A DNA stretch of 64,000 bases from Isoetes taiwanensis (GCA_021234155.1 JAJEKV010000003.1:11961819-12025818); one strand, 5' to 3'. Counted from the first letter of the stretch, positions 21,521 to 33,380 are shown. The notes: generated by a model from the letters alone, not told the origin. A program made the numbers and translations.

Positions 21521-24489
21521 ATGGCTGCACCAAGATTACCTACACTTCAAGCTACTGCTCCCAGGGACCCGGCTCTCTTCGAGTCTGTATCTTTCTTGAC
21601 GCCCACTTTCCGTGAAGCCCTTGTTGGCCCAAATCGTGAAGTCGCAGAACGCCAGAAGCTTTACGAATTCTCACAGATGGAACTTCCGGCTCCAAATCCA
21701 GACCAGTTGAAGCAGTTCCTTGCAAACATCGTCAACAGTCCGCATGGATACACTACGGTGGTAGATGGCACTACCATTTCGCTGACCCAGCACCTGATTT
21801 CTGAGGTATTCCATATTCCTTTGCAAACCCCATGTTTATCTTGGTCTACCATACAGGATCTAGATGTCACTAAGTTTGGTGCTCCTGGTTATCAAGCAAA
21901 TGTGCATCGCCTGACAAATATTGACAAGCCCCATGAAACTTTTGTAAAGTTTCTCTGGCGCAAGTTCCTTGGGTATTCTATCAAGAACACCCATATCAAT
22001 AAGCCCTTCTATAATATCGTGATCACTGCTATTCGCTCCAACCACCACATTGATTGGCCCCAATTGTTGTTCTACCGTCTTCTCCAAGAAGTTGACCGTC
22101 TTCGGGCTGCCACTTCTATCTCTGAAGTTTCTGTGGGAGGCCATCTGCAAGCCCTCATCTGTCATTAATTTCCTCCCACACCTCCTCATTCTCAGGATTC
22201 CACTCAGCGCTCCCTTCCTCAGACTCACCAAGTCGGCACTTCACCCCCTTCTTCTTCTGGTCATGTCAAAATTCCGCACTCACATGTCACCGTCTCCTCC
22301 TTCGCTACAGAATCCAAGCATTCCAGTTCACACCATGTTTCACAAACCTCACAAACAAGGCAACAGCAGGCTCCTCCACCACCACAGCACCCTCGACAGC
22401 TTTTGTACCAGTATCAGCAGGAAGTTCAAGCTACTGCTCTCAAGTTACAGGAATCCCAAGAAGCTCTTATGAATGGGGTTCAAACGGCCCTGGAAGCCTC
22501 AGACGCGGTCCACCGTGACCTTCAAGCTGCCACGGCACAAATTCAAACTTTGGAGGCTCAACTTCAAGAAAAGCACGGGGCTCTATTACAGGCCCGTATA
22601 GATCTCAAAAGTGCACAGGAACAGACCAGCCTACTTACAGATCAACAGGCTCAGCTCCAAACCGAAATTCAGGACTTATTGGAGCAAAACAAATCCAAAG
22701 ATACCCTCCTGGGTGACAAGGAGAAAGATATTGCTAAGCTCGACGCCTTATACTCTGAGCTTTGTGACAATTACAGCACTCAAGTTCAAAACCTTACAGA
22801 GCGTGACGCTCAAATTGCCTCTTTGACGGCTCAGCTTTCCACACAGACCTCTCAGCTAACATCCCTCCAAGATCAGCTTATGGAGGTTCAGAAACAGAAA
22901 ATTCTTGATGACGCTGAGATTGCCATGCTTCGACTAAATGCTCCTGGGCAATCCTCCTCACAGGTCAACACTTCTCAGAAACGGGTCCGTGACCAATCAT
23001 GCCTACTGTTAGAAAAGGACAACAGGAACCGTGACCTCGAACAACAGCTACAGCAAGCTATTCAGTCTGCTGATGAGGCTCAAACCAAACTTGACGGCTA
23101 TGTTACCATAGTTAGCAACCTGCCTGTTGATTTCCCTGTTCCTTCCTGTTATCTGGATTATGTGGTTGCCCGTCGTCACCTCTTTCTTCTGAAGTGGCAT
23201 GGGGCTGATGGTCCCGTAGATGTTCCCCTGCGCACTGCAGATTTTCTTCGGATCTGGCCAGAACTCTCTATTGAAGACAAAGGTGTATGCTGTGCACTTT
23301 TGGTCTTTGATCTCATTCACTGCGAAGATCCGGATTTCATCACCTTCAGAGTTGTTCAGCCCATGGCTTACATTTTTCATGATTTCTATCTGGGCGATAC
23401 ACAGGAAAGATTTCGGGATGGGCCACAACAGAACTTTCAAAGTGACCCAACACTTCAATGGTTGCTTTTGGATAACAACCCCTATCTAGCTGATCATGCT
23501 CAGACACATGCTCTTCATCAAGAATACATGCCTGAAATTGCTCAGCATTTGCCTCTCTGGCAAGCGGAAGTGCTGCAACAGATAAGGAAGTATCTGGGAC
23601 ATCCTGAGGATCTTCCCTATGCACAAGTTTATATGCAGCACCTAGCCGGGTACAATCAATTACGTGCTCTTCTGGATAGCAAGACAGTCCCCACGGGCTG
23701 GGATAGCCCTCCCCGCCAACTCTCTCGCTCTACGCACAGGACCGTTGGTGCAAAGCTCTTGATCCGCCCCTTGTCGCTGAATTCCCGGGAGTGCTCAAGA
23801 ACCCACGCCTTACGGGCATGGTCCCTCTCCCTATGCTTCCACAGGTGTTCCTCCACGCCCCGGGTTCCCTCGACCTCGATTGGCGTCTCCCTTTTGGACC
23901 AAAGTCATGGATGGCCATCTTTGGCCGGACTCCACCTCGATCTCTCGGCGGATCTCCGGTGGGATCCCCGTTTTGTAATGCCGCCCAATTGGGAGGATGG
24001 TGCCACTCTTGATAACACCGGGGAATTGATCTATATTGCCAATGGCGTGGTTGGCAGCGCCACCTGGCGATGCGCTTCATGGTCTTGACACCTTCTTGCA
24101 AAATGCCGCCACCTCACGGATCCTTGATCCACCTTCAAGCCGGTTTTGTCTTGCTCTCAAATGCATATTACTTCGGCTCCTTAAATCGGCGTCCAATCTT
24201 TCAACGCAATCCAAATGCCCGGCGTCGGTGCCTTCCGGTCTCGGACCTCTGCCTCCTCATGGAATGCCAGTTTGTTTCTTCTGACGCCCATGCTGCCCTT
24301 GAAGACATGGTGCGATCTAGTTTTCTCATTGATGCAGATCCTGCCCTTGGGCTCATCACTCCTGCTGCTCTTCAAATACGCCAGGATCTCATTGGCAAGT
24401 ACCATAATAGTGCCCGTCCTCACTCCCGTGAGGATCATTTTCAAACTGATGGCTTCCCGCCCTCAGAAACACTTTTGCTCTTCTGCTAA
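21521..24489 (+). pseudogene. Element A 3' ORF: large coiled-coil protein of unknown function
   Basis: The ATG at 21521 lies in the context GCCATGGCT and is conserved in element B (49626). The frame runs to 24088, 855 codons with a single stop (TAA at 22166-22168; TAC in B), and seems to continue in another frame to about 24470. Residues 1-215 are globular, with motifs VVDGTTISLTQHLI and FLWRKFLGYSIKN, loosely reminiscent of the plant-transposon proteins carried by Ty3-type elements. A Pro/Gln/His-rich linker follows, then a long Gln/Leu-rich coiled coil (about residues 295-520), then a second globular part with DFLRIWPELSIEDKG. No signal peptide or membrane span is visible, so an envelope role is not supported. 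I cannot assign a function. Confidence 0.7.
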
Positions 24490-24688
24490 AATCATCAATG
24501 AAAGTCAGGAAATATTTCTTTCCTATCATACTAGTGACATTCAGTGGACCACACAGGTCTGTGTGCACTAGGTCCAGTACTCCCTTTGCTCTTTTTGAAG
24601 ATTTTTTGAAAGGGAGTCTTTTGTGCTTGCCAAGTAGACAGCCTGCACATTTAAGTTCATTAATATTGTTATCTTGAGCATTTAACAA
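24471..24688 (-). pseudogene. pol (int): Copia pre-integrase and integrase start, truncated
   Basis: The frame shows CAGCLLGKHKRLPF (pre-integrase) and LVHTDLCGPLNVTS, GKKYFLTFIDDFSR, the N-terminal part of a copia integrase core with the first catalytic Asp. Behind FSRR the sequence stops resembling integrase and joins the end of element A, so the rest of pol has been deleted. Confidence 0.8.
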
Positions 24689-24777
24689 ACCTTGTTTAAT
24701 GAGTTGTTCTATTGTTCTAAAATTCAGGTGGCATAATCTTTCATGCCAAGTCTTGAAAGAAGGACATGCAACTACAT

Positions 24778-25416
24778 TTAAACTTGGCTAATAATGATCA
24801 GTATCCAAGCCAAACAAATTCCCAACATGATTTTATTTTCCTTGAAAACATTACAATGTGGTCTTTCAAAGACGACCTTGTATCCAAGGTCCACTAACTG
24901 ACATACGGAAATTAAATTCCTAACTAGCCCAGGAACACAGAGCACATCCTTTAGTTCAACTATATTTCCTTCCAAGTCAAAAAGTTCAAGCATCCCACTG
25001 TCTTCAATCTCCTGCAGTTCACCATTTTCCAGTTGAACATGTCCATCTCTTCTTTTGTAGTCTTTAAGCATTTTAGAAGAGAAAGTTACTGTCCTCTCAG
25101 CTCTCGAATCTATGATCATGAGTTTATCATTAATTTTCTTATGTGTTAGAGCATGCAACTCAGAATTACGTACCTCTTCGTCTTCATTTGGTTCTTCTTC
25201 AATCTTAGTTTCTTGAGTCAAGTTTACTGTTGGGTTTCCTTGTCCAGCACCCCTGCCCCTATTGCTATAACCCCCTCGGGTTCCTCCCCATCTTCCTCTG
25301 CCTTTCCCTTTAGCAGAACCACCTCTAGGACTAGGGCAGTTTGCAGAGACATGTCCTTTACCTTCACAGTTATAATATACCAAGTTTTTTCCAAGCTTAG
25401 GGCTGTCATTTTTCAA
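24778..25416 (-). pseudogene. gag-pro: Copia zinc knuckle and protease
   Basis: The knuckle reads YNCEGKGHVSANC, with the first Cys of CX2CX4HX4C changed to Tyr. An Arg/Gly-rich RNA-binding stretch follows (residues about 33-60). The protease site is IIDSRAERTVT, where DSGA would be expected, so the catalytic Gly is changed to Arg. The downstream LCVPGLVRNLISVCQL is the conserved copia protease end. Both changes argue for an inactive copy. Confidence 0.8.
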
Positions 25417-25515
25417 ATGGCCATAATTGTCACAGTTGTAACATGGCCCAACTTTACCCTTGTTATTGTAAGAATTGCTTCCTTTCTACCTTTAGATTTC
25501 CCTGTGTACATCACC

Positions 25516-25930
25516 TCAACTGCCCTGGTCATCATCATCATTTGCTCCTTGCTCAAGTTTGGTTCTCACCATTTGAATGGCATGTTCCTTGGAGCGTGCT
25601 ACATTTCTCAAAAGTGTGGCTAACTGGTGATTTGATACAGACCTTGTAATGGCTAAAATTTGATACTGCTCATTTAGAATGACTCCTGCACCTTCAAGAT
25701 CTGCAACTATTCCATCAAATTTCTTAAGAAATTCGGTTAGATTATCTTTGTCATGCAGTTTAAGTCTCTTTAACTGTTTTTCCAAAACATCTATCTGGGA
25801 TGATGATTTGGCCTCACAAACAAAACTTGTAAAGTCCACTTTTGGTTGCAACAAAGAAAGCCAGAGAAAAATGCCAGAGAAAGCAAAATCTTTGATCTGC
25901 GAGTCCACGAACAGCCATGAACCTTTCTAA
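25516..25930 (-). pseudogene. gag: Copia gag (UBN2-type) fragment
   Basis: LEKQLKRLKLHDKDNLTEFL, FDGIVADLEGAGV and NHQLATLLRNV are conserved in copia gag (UBN2 family). The N-terminal third is frame-shifted (the 25791-26051 frame) and hard to follow. The missing connection to the knuckle region lies at 25417-25515 in another frame. Confidence 0.75.
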
Positions 25931-27203
25931 AAATGCTTGACAGAGTAGCATCACAGATTTTCCAAAAAGGACGAAACGTCACCTGCACAAAATCATTTAA
26001 CCGATTAGATATTTGTTCTATGCCACTTAACATATCTACTATTCCTATCACATTTTAATCCCCATGTCAAGTCTATACTGGCCTACAAACATTTCTCCAC
26101 TATAACATGTTTCAACCGGAAAACTTTACTCCATCCATCCTCAGAGTGAAGCAACATCTATGCACTTTTATAGGGCGACTTGATCAAGGGCAATAATGAC
26201 CAAATGTTTCAACAGAGTCTTGTTCTATAGTAAATCTGGTAGCTCTCTAAGAAGAGGTTGATCATAGTATTTTGGGCTGCCCATGCCTGATTTAATGTTG
26301 TCAAAATGAATGTTTGCCACATTTTTCTAAAGTAGAGGCAAACAGTGGAAATACAATAGTAACCACAAGACGCAACATCACAAAACCAGCAAAACCAATG
26401 GTACATATTATTTGCTAGGATTCAAGTTTTCTGCATAAGTGCCGCTGCATGTTCTGGTGCAGAATTAACATCTTCACATAGTTGAGTATAAATTTATGAG
26501 GACGCTCCTTTAGAAAGTCATCTCCTTTAGAAAATGCGGCTCAGTTCTAATTAAATCAGTCTTCATCTCCTCATACTTCAACAGAAAATAAGTAAATAAA
26601 TTGGGCAACTAACATGAAAACATGACTAGAAACAAACCTTAGACATAAGATCCAAAGGCTCAAAAGGCAAGCTCTTCCTGCGACATTTCATTCAATGGAA
26701 CACACTAAGGACGTCTCTAATTTTGCGAGGCCTTCAAGTTTTGCATCCAGCCAAATGTAGCTTGCAGCTACCCTCTGAAAATCAAATGCTGATCACAGAA
26801 CCACTTTGGAGCCAAAATTGCAGAACGGATCTACGCAAAATACCTAGCTGCATTGTGAGCTCTCGTTGTTAATGAGACGCTTTAGGGGATCCCAGAAAGA
26901 CATTATGGGTAACAACAAATTTATAATGGCACGGAAACAAAATTTCAACAAACTGCGGCAGTGGCCCATTGGTTTTGTAGAGTATTGATGACTGGATTGG
27001 CTTAGCAAATATCAGTTACCTACTCGTTTGGACCAGAAAAATGATGAACTTGCACCTCAAACAACATTGCTTAACAGACAGTAAAAAGATTGTAGACACA
27101 AAACTTATAGAGTCCAGTTAAAATATTACAACAGCCCAATTGCATATAGTAAAAAATTACAGTGTATTAAATAGCAAAATGATACTTGAAAAAGACAACT
27201 TAC
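25931..27203. other. AT-rich stretch, no convincing gene
   Basis: I see only short frames. On the minus strand at about 27006-27064 a segment reading KFIIFLVQTS followed by AG|GTAACT could be a further exon of the GDSL-type gene fragment described next, but the reading is short and uncertain. No LTR for the copia fragment was found. Confidence 0.3.
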
Positions 27204-27331
27204 ATAGCATATCTCTATTCCAGTTTTTATCTGATTGATAACAATTGGCACAGACCTTGCATTATAGTCATTTCCTCCAATAAACATCACATATAATGCT
27301 TTGCCGAATGGTGTTAACCCTGGAAGTAAAC
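27204..27331 (-). pseudogene. Probable GDSL esterase/lipase exon
   Basis: A minus-strand segment reads LLPGLTPFGKALYVMFIGGN, then DYNARSVPIVINQIKTGIE. FIGGNDYN is the block with the conserved Gly-Asn-Asp of plant GDSL esterases/lipases, and the following VI..QI..I helix fits the family. The exon is framed by TAAAG|GTTTAC at its start and CTAT|GTAAG, a good donor, at its end. The catalytic Ser block (GDS) and the His block were not found nearby, so this is an isolated exon, a fragment, or part of a gene with long introns. Confidence 0.45.
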
Positions 27332-30019
27332 CTTTATCCAGTGTAAAGATGAAGCAAATGGAAGGAAGTAAAAACACCCTTAAACACAATGGCAGCACCC
27401 TTTAAATCCCCTTTAAGTATTTCCCCTTTAAGTGCTACACCCTTTAAGTATTTCTTTCTTCTGTTGGTAGGGAATAGATAGGCTGGACTAGTTAGCGCAT
27501 TCAAAATGCTTAAAATGCATGAAGCCAGACTTTATCTTGGTCAAATGTGAGCTAAAAGCAGGAACTAGGATGTTAAAAGAACTTCATAGTATGCTATACA
27601 TGTGTTGTAGTCCAAGCACAGTAAACTGCCTATGTGTTACAGACACTCAATATAGGTTCATTCAAAGATATCTTTGTCTGCAATATAAGATATCAAATTG
27701 ACGTACCAAATGCAACTGTTGCAAGTATCAATGAAACCTTCCAGGATGGCTCATTCATTTAGAGATTTGCTGCAAATTTCGTCACTAAAAGCAACCTGAA
27801 ATACATAAGTTTGAAGATCCTGGCTGTAAGTATGTATATATCTGGTTGGAGCTGGCTCAACAAACTGGCATGAGGCCTCCCAATTTATACAGGCCTTAAG
27901 TCCGGCTAAAAAACATAAGGCGTAAAGCCTAGCCTGTGGCTTATCCCAGCACAAAAGGCCAAGCCTGCGGCCATATTGGTATCCCAGCACAACCGATTTC
28001 CAGCCTGGTCCAAATAACTGCATATTATCCGGTTGTGTGCATGCAGATGCAGAATGATCCATCCTGCAGATGCGGAATGATCCATCCTGCTTTTGGTTGA
28101 CCCATTTCTTGATTGACCCAATCTCGTTATCCAGTTAGAAACTATAGAACAAAATTGACTTGATAGTCCTTGATTCTGCATAATCTCCCCTGTTTCAAGT
28201 GCATCGACAGATAATCTAACCACACATAGTTGATATAAATTCATCAAGCCTTAACCCATACAACCTGTTAGTAAAGGAGGGACGAGAGAGAGCTAACAAA
28301 TGCTGAAGTAATATACCTGGATGCATTTTGTATAAAATAAGTATGCAGGACAATATGGTAATAAGGGAAGCAATTAGGAACTGATAAAAAGTGAAGAATG
28401 GGGGTGCCTCTTGTTGCTGCCTGATACAACACCGATGCAATGATCCTGGATATATTATGCAAATCATAGAATTCTATAATATAACATCTCTTTTTTCCGT
28501 TTCCTTAAATAACTCCAGAGCCATTTTGCTATAACTATATCTATGCTACACTTGTCAAACAACACTTTTGCACCGACCATACTTCCATAACTGTTCTAGA
28601 CATGGATGAGGTGCAGTCTCACTTATGGTATTCTCTCTTAGCTGCTATATTATCCTTTCATTAGAGAAAATTATAAAGAAAATTAGATAAAATTATAGAT
28701 GTCTAACATATGAAACATGCAGTAAGAGTCAACATAAATTAAACATGACCCCAAGCCACAGAACAACCACAATTCCAAATGCTAGACCCAATGCAACTTT
28801 GCAAAGACATTTGACCAGAAATGAAGTGAAAGCAAGGTGGACACATTGAAAAATCAACCTGCTATGCCGCTGCAGCTACGGGCCAGAAATGAAATCAAGA
28901 AATCAAGAAATCATATCTTCCTGCAGGAACTGATTGTGCAACAACATACTAACCTGTTCAATTTCATGGTGCTTAACTCCTCCTCGTCTGTTTATTCCTC
29001 AATCCAAAGCTGTGTTCCACAAGATTGATATCATGCAGAAGTAGAAGGCAAGACCATGTCAGAACTGGAGCACAGGGCAAGGCGATTAGGCAAAAGGATG
29101 ATACGAAAAATAGAGCAAACCTACTTTGCCAAAAATGGCAAATCCTGAAACATACCTGTATAGATCCTGGAAGTTCGCCAAGTGTGTGAGCAATGTCAGT
29201 GCCTTCTGGTGGTATGGCGGAGTACTTAGAGCGGTATTTGCCGGCTTATCTCTGTCTTAGATCCCAGGTTGTCTTCGAAATACGATGCAGTGCTTCTGAA
29301 TCACAATTTACTTGATTGGATCTCAGAGGGAAGACGCCATAGCCAGGTCCAGACCAAGAAAGCCTGATACAGAAAAAAAATGCAGTATTATTGCTGCCCA
29401 CATAAAGGTCAACGGAATCAGGAACCCAATAACATGTAAGACGTCAAAATGCAAAAGCAAGCTGCTCTATGAAGGTGATATGGAGCAATTGCCGAAGGAG
29501 ATGACTTCGAATATAAGGAAGGAGATGACTTGGAATATGAGGCTCTTCTTGCAATCGAGCTGAGTTGGGGCTCCACGGACATGTGAAAATGGTGCATCCT
29601 TGCAATGGTTGACAGTGTGAGAACCAAACTATTTGACGAATGAAGTCATAACCTGGACTATTTCACATTCTCTTGCTGCTCAAACAACACTAAAGTCCGG
29701 CAAAGGGATGTTTTTCAGCAGTTGTCTTAATACGTAGAGCACCATGCCAAAGCCATTTCTGCAGCATGCATCAGATGCCAACAATTTTTGGCTTCCCTGC
29801 TATATCTACAACCATGGAAAATACAAACAAATTGGGTCAGCGAGCATGGCGCACAAATCAAGGAAATAGTTCAACTCTGCATTTTGCCCAATATTGAAGT
29901 GAGCGACTGATGCATTGCAACCCCAAGGGATTTGACGATGAATTCCCGACTGCTCTTCCTCAAACGAACAAATGCACAATCAAGAGAGGTAAGGAAAATG
30001 CAAAATCTGGATACTTTGC
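27332..30019. other. AT-rich intergenic or intronic DNA
   Basis: I see no recognisable gene. A 20-bp unit (GCGGAATGATCCATCCTGC or a near copy) is repeated in tandem near 28043-28090. At about 29150-29240 on the minus strand a short open piece (KYSAIPPEGTDIAHTLGELP) ends at CAG|GTATGT, a consensus donor, and might be an exon of an unknown gene. Confidence 0.3.
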
Positions 30020-30285
30020 AGAACATTTTTTTGCCACGTCTCCATACATGGCACATCATTCAAATGAGAAATGCCACCTCATCTAGATGATTTTAAATGC
30101 ATAGCCTCGAAATTTAGAGATTTGTGAACGCCTCAATTAATCTCTTACTTCAAGTTTTGTGCCACCTCATTAGGTCCATTAAATCTCCAATGCCACCTCA
30201 TCACTCAACATTAAAGGTTGTTAATATACTTGGCTAAACATGGGCCATTGATCTAGCACATTCGACGGCTAAGATCGATTTGGCC

Positions 30286-30398
30286 TAAGCTGGCCCCTTA
30301 TTTCTAGAGATTTGGGTGCCACTATCTGGGTCGTCGATCTCAGATCTGGACGGCCCACGCAGTGACACCCAAATCTCTAGAAATAAGGGGGCAGCTTA
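30286..30398. repeat. 33-bp near-perfect inverted repeat (foldback)
   Basis: Arms 30286-30318 and 30366-30398 are reverse complements with one mismatch. They enclose 47 bp and centre on the motif CCTTATTTCTAGAGATTTGG. The right arm is a direct copy of the right-end TIR sequence at 34230-34262. Confidence 0.9.
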
Positions 30399-30406
30399 TA
30401 TAATTG

Positions 30407-30560
30407 TATATATATAACAGATAAGAGATATATTATGTGACATATATCTAACTTATCACATACAAGACGTATGCCATATGACATATATTTGACTTATAGC
30501 TTATGAGACATATGTCATATGGACCACGTGACATATCTCATAGATAAACTAGTAACAGTG
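30407..30560. repeat. AT-rich subterminal repeat (TATGACATAT type), left
   Basis: Short degenerate units with GTGACATATAT, CTTATGAGACATATG and similar words. The same words make up the satellite at 33370-34127 near the other end of the long-TIR element. Confidence 0.6.
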
Positions 30561-30589
30561 CCCAGCGTTGCTGGGTATAAGTTGGGTAC

Positions 30590-30905
30590 CTCAATGCTCC
30601 CAACTCAGAGGGTGAGCCTACTTATCTTCTGTCTAAGAATTTTTATTGCGGTGGTCTTTTAAAGCTAGATACTTTTTCAAACACAGAAGGTGAGCCTTCA
30701 TTTTTCAAAGATCTGTAATTTCATTTTTCAAAGATCTGTAATATCATATGTAGAATGCAATAATAGTGTGTAATTGATAGGCCAACAACGCTCCCAACTC
30801 GGAAGGTGAGCCTACTTATTCTCTAACAAATTTTCGGAGCCTACTTATTTTCTAGATGCTTTTAGAATGCAATAATAGTGCATAATTGATAGGCCAACAA
30901 TGCAC
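30590..30905. repeat. Degenerate tandem repeat, about 118-190 bp spacing
   Basis: CTCCCAACTC-GA-GGTGAGCCTACTTAT occurs near 30597 and 30790, and ATGCAATAATAGTG-TAATTGATAGGCCAACAA near 30749 and 30867. No coding content is visible. Confidence 0.6.
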
Positions 30906-31131
30906 TATTCAATGTTTTTAGCTTTTATTCACGGATTCAAGATTTCTGTAAAGCAAATCAAGTGGAAGACTTGAAAACTGCTAAAAGGGAAGAGTGCAAT
31001 GGGTTGCGGATATTGCTAGAACAGGGATGCAGGCATGTGCAATGCAAATAAAATGGATGAGTTCATGTATTCCAAAATGTATGCTAGAAAGCAATTATAC
31101 CCATGTGCTGATTGATGGCGTCTCTAAAAGG

Positions 31132-31271
31132 CACACAAATTTCGAGCAAACGGATACTTTTACATAATATCATCAATTCATGGGCTTTGCATGACAACTA
31201 TCACACAAATTTCGAGCAAACGGATACTTTTACATAACATCATCAATTCATGGGCTTTGCATGACAACTAT
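31132..31271. repeat. Tandem duplication, 2 x 70 bp
   Basis: 31132-31201 and 31202-31271 are almost identical (one difference, AATATC versus AACATC). The near identity indicates a recent local duplication. Confidence 0.9.
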
Positions 31272-31772
31272 GTTGCGTACGTCCTTGCAGGAATGCTTGA
31301 AGGGGTTGGGTCCACGATGAACAGCCTAAATACATGGCAATCAAAAATCTGTGACATCATCTAAAGCATTAAGTAGTTAATCCAGACTAAATGGTATTTA
31401 AGCACAGAGGATGTGAGGAGATGTTAACATTTTATACAATAATACCTCTACAGAGTTCGATGCACATAATGATAAACAATTTGTGCAATCATGAAAAACT
31501 ATCATTATATTTGTTCTTATCTAAATGTGAGTATTCGAAAGGAATGGATTAAAATGATGGACTATTGAATTCATGCTCGGCTGAAGACTATTGATGCACA
31601 AACAGACAATAGCAACTATGATATATGTGCCTTCAATATCTGGAAACCCAGAGCTTAAGGATCATTCTGGCTTAGCATGTTACTGTGCTGGAGCAGAAGA
31701 AAAAGCAATCTTGGATGGACTAATATACTATTTGCAGCAATCATACCATTAACAGACTATAAGATATCTGCT

Positions 31773-32030
31773 TCATTTCTTCTCTTGGTGAGTAGGTCTG
31801 TACACTAAATTGGTGAGACCGGATAATTTGTTGCTGATGCATGATCCATGATAAATGTCACAAACAGAATCATTATGGGACACTACACGGTCAAATGGAG
31901 AAGGAAATGGCATGTTTGTAGGCTCCATTATGCAATCGTTGTATTCCTTTGTAGCTTCCATTATTACATCATTGCCCCGAGCATTCATCAATGGCTCCGT
32001 TGTAAAGACCTGCTGCTGTTGCTGCAGCAT
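31773..32030 (-). other. Open reading frame of unknown origin inside the long-TIR element
   Basis: A frame of 85 codons starts at a poly-Gln run. The sequence is of normal composition, without a family that I know. It lies just downstream, in minus orientation, of the PIP5K fragment but does not match the next part of that kinase, so it may be a second captured piece or an intron-derived frame. Confidence 0.2.
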
Positions 32031-32260
32031 TATAGAACATACGTCAGTGTGTGAAGTCTCTTACATAATACAATAGGGCAACAATGCATGAATAGAGCAC
32101 AATGCGTATTAAAACGAAAGAAATTCGAACTTGAAGCAGGATATCATGGCACTTGCAAGCAGATTGGAGCAGTGAACAAAGGGTCCACCTGGTAAATTGC
32201 AAACTAAACTTCCATGTAGAGATGAGCGAAAGCACAAAACTATAATAGTACGAACTTTGA

Positions 32261-32812
32261 CCTCAATTTTTTGCATTGTTTTTATCATGAATCTATCATC
32301 ATGAGAACGGTAAAAGACACTCCCATCGTCTCGAGGAGACGAAAATTCCCTGAGGGCAGCAAATATTATCTGCAGCATCAATCTTAAGAGACCTGCCAAT
32401 TACCAAACATCAGATTGTGCACACTGCAAAAGTGACATAAATTGAACCAAAATTATACCACAGGTGTACAGTCTACCTACAGACAGCAGAACAAAAGTTT
32501 TTCCATTTAAAATCAAAAGGCTGGTGCCACAGTGTTAGCTCAGATCCTGCTGGAAATCTTATCTGTAAGACAGCATGCGGTCCAAAATGAAGGGGACCTA
32601 TGTCCTGCCTCGACTCCTACATCACCTTTCCAACAGAATATGTGTTCCAGAAATATTTCAAAAATTTAAGCACCGAATCATAAGCAGGTTGAAAAGACTA
32701 TTCTAGAAAGAATCAAGTCTCACCTGATACCGAGTTGAAGGCCCATCAATTGATCATAACTTCTTGATCTCTTTTGACTGCCTTCATTGCCATCTTCTGG
32801 TGCCTTTGAGTG
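32261..32812 (-). pseudogene. Phosphatidylinositol-4-phosphate 5-kinase fragment (captured)
   Basis: PIP5K makes PI(4,5)P2 at membranes. Four exon-like blocks of its kinase domain follow each other on the minus strand: SYDQLMGLQLGIR ending at a GTGAG donor (32724); YSVGK (32640-32626) followed by GT; IRFPAGSELTLWHQPFDFKW then KNFC (32562-32477) with AG and GT borders; and [10 protein letters not shown] followed, after a frame break, by [12 protein letters not shown] and [13 protein letters not shown] (32392-32261). In intact plant PIP5Ks these blocks are contiguous and are followed by the catalytic part (LRMLPxYYxH, DLKGS), which is absent. The acceptor before YSVGK is missing and the last block has a frame shift, so this is a non-functional fragment, probably captured by the surrounding element. 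Confidence 0.75.
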
Positions 32813-33299
32813 GAAAAACATGTATGCTGTGTTTTACTATCTCATCTATCAAAACACCTTGTATATATTCAAGGAGTTTCTATGCGGTCCATGTTGCCAA
32901 AGAATCCCTTTCTATAGTAGATGCCACAAACAAATTTACCTATTTGCCGAACGAAGGCATCAAGGAAGGCTTTCTAGTGCGGTATCAAGATGGTGAAGGC
33001 ATTCCTTAAAAATCCTGTTCTATTGAACCCCACTGCAAATCATAGCCACGAAAACCATCCGCTTCAAGGCACAATCATCCTTTGCTTTAGGAGTGGCTCC
33101 GGATCCTTAAGGGCCTTAGCTCGCATAGCCGATCCGATGCCCATTCATATAACTGAGCAGCTAGATGAGAACAATGCGCAAAAACAAAGACGTAAGGCAA
33201 AACCTAAGGCAAAACCCTCATGTAAGAAGAGTCGACGTGCTGCACTCTGGCTAATGGAAAAAAAAAGAAAGGCTTCGATAAAAAGGGCTTCGATTTAAA

Positions 33300-33380
33300 A
33301 AAAGGGCTTCGTTTCGACCCTTTGATCTGGGCAGGTCATATGTGGCCGTCAGATCTAGGGCTGGATCCAAATCCAGGAAT
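33300..33380. repeat. Internal direct copy of right-end sequence
   Basis: TTTGATCTGGGC, then GGCCGTCAGATCTAGGG and GGATCCAA resemble 34335-34380 (TTTGATTTGGGCC, GTTGGATCTAGGGATTCAA). It suggests that an additional end, or a nested smaller element, lies inside. Confidence 0.45.

Larger units (their letters stand above)
3054..24470 (+). mobile_element. Ty3/gypsy LTR retrotransposon A, interrupted and 3'-truncated
   Basis: Element A is laid out as 5' LTR (3054-3647), gag start (3695-4166), the foreign element N (4167-15149), then gag, protease, RT, RNase H, integrase, an antisense ORF and a long 3' ORF up to about 24470. No 3' LTR follows. A close relative, element B (42143-53163), shows the complete arrangement and lets the breaks in A be seen: two premature stops in gag, a one-base loss at the protease active site, several frame changes in RT and RNase H, and one stop in the 3' ORF. 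The protease motif IDGG and DD35E integrase place it in Ty3/gypsy; the extra 3' and antisense ORFs resemble what is known from the Tat lineage. The 5-bp sequence before the LTR is TTCTT; its partner is lost. Confidence 0.9.
24471..25930 (-). mobile_element. Ty1/copia retrotransposon fragment
   Basis: Minus-strand remnant with gag, zinc knuckle, protease and the first part of integrase. RT, RNase H and both LTRs are missing. It ends abruptly at about 24470, where element A also ends. The order gag, protease, integrase without RT in between is the hallmark of Ty1/copia. Confidence 0.88.

Noticed and set aside
23048-24101. Minus-strand ORFs of 120-136 codons
   Set aside because: They lie opposite the well-supported 3' ORF of element A in other frames and show no family resemblance.
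21521-24489. Envelope gene of a plant retrovirus-like element
   Set aside because: The protein has a long coiled coil but no signal peptide, transmembrane helix or fusion-type segment.
27332-30019. Complete GDSL esterase gene
   Set aside because: Only the GGNDY exon is clear; I could not find the catalytic Ser block, and other exon guesses were too short.
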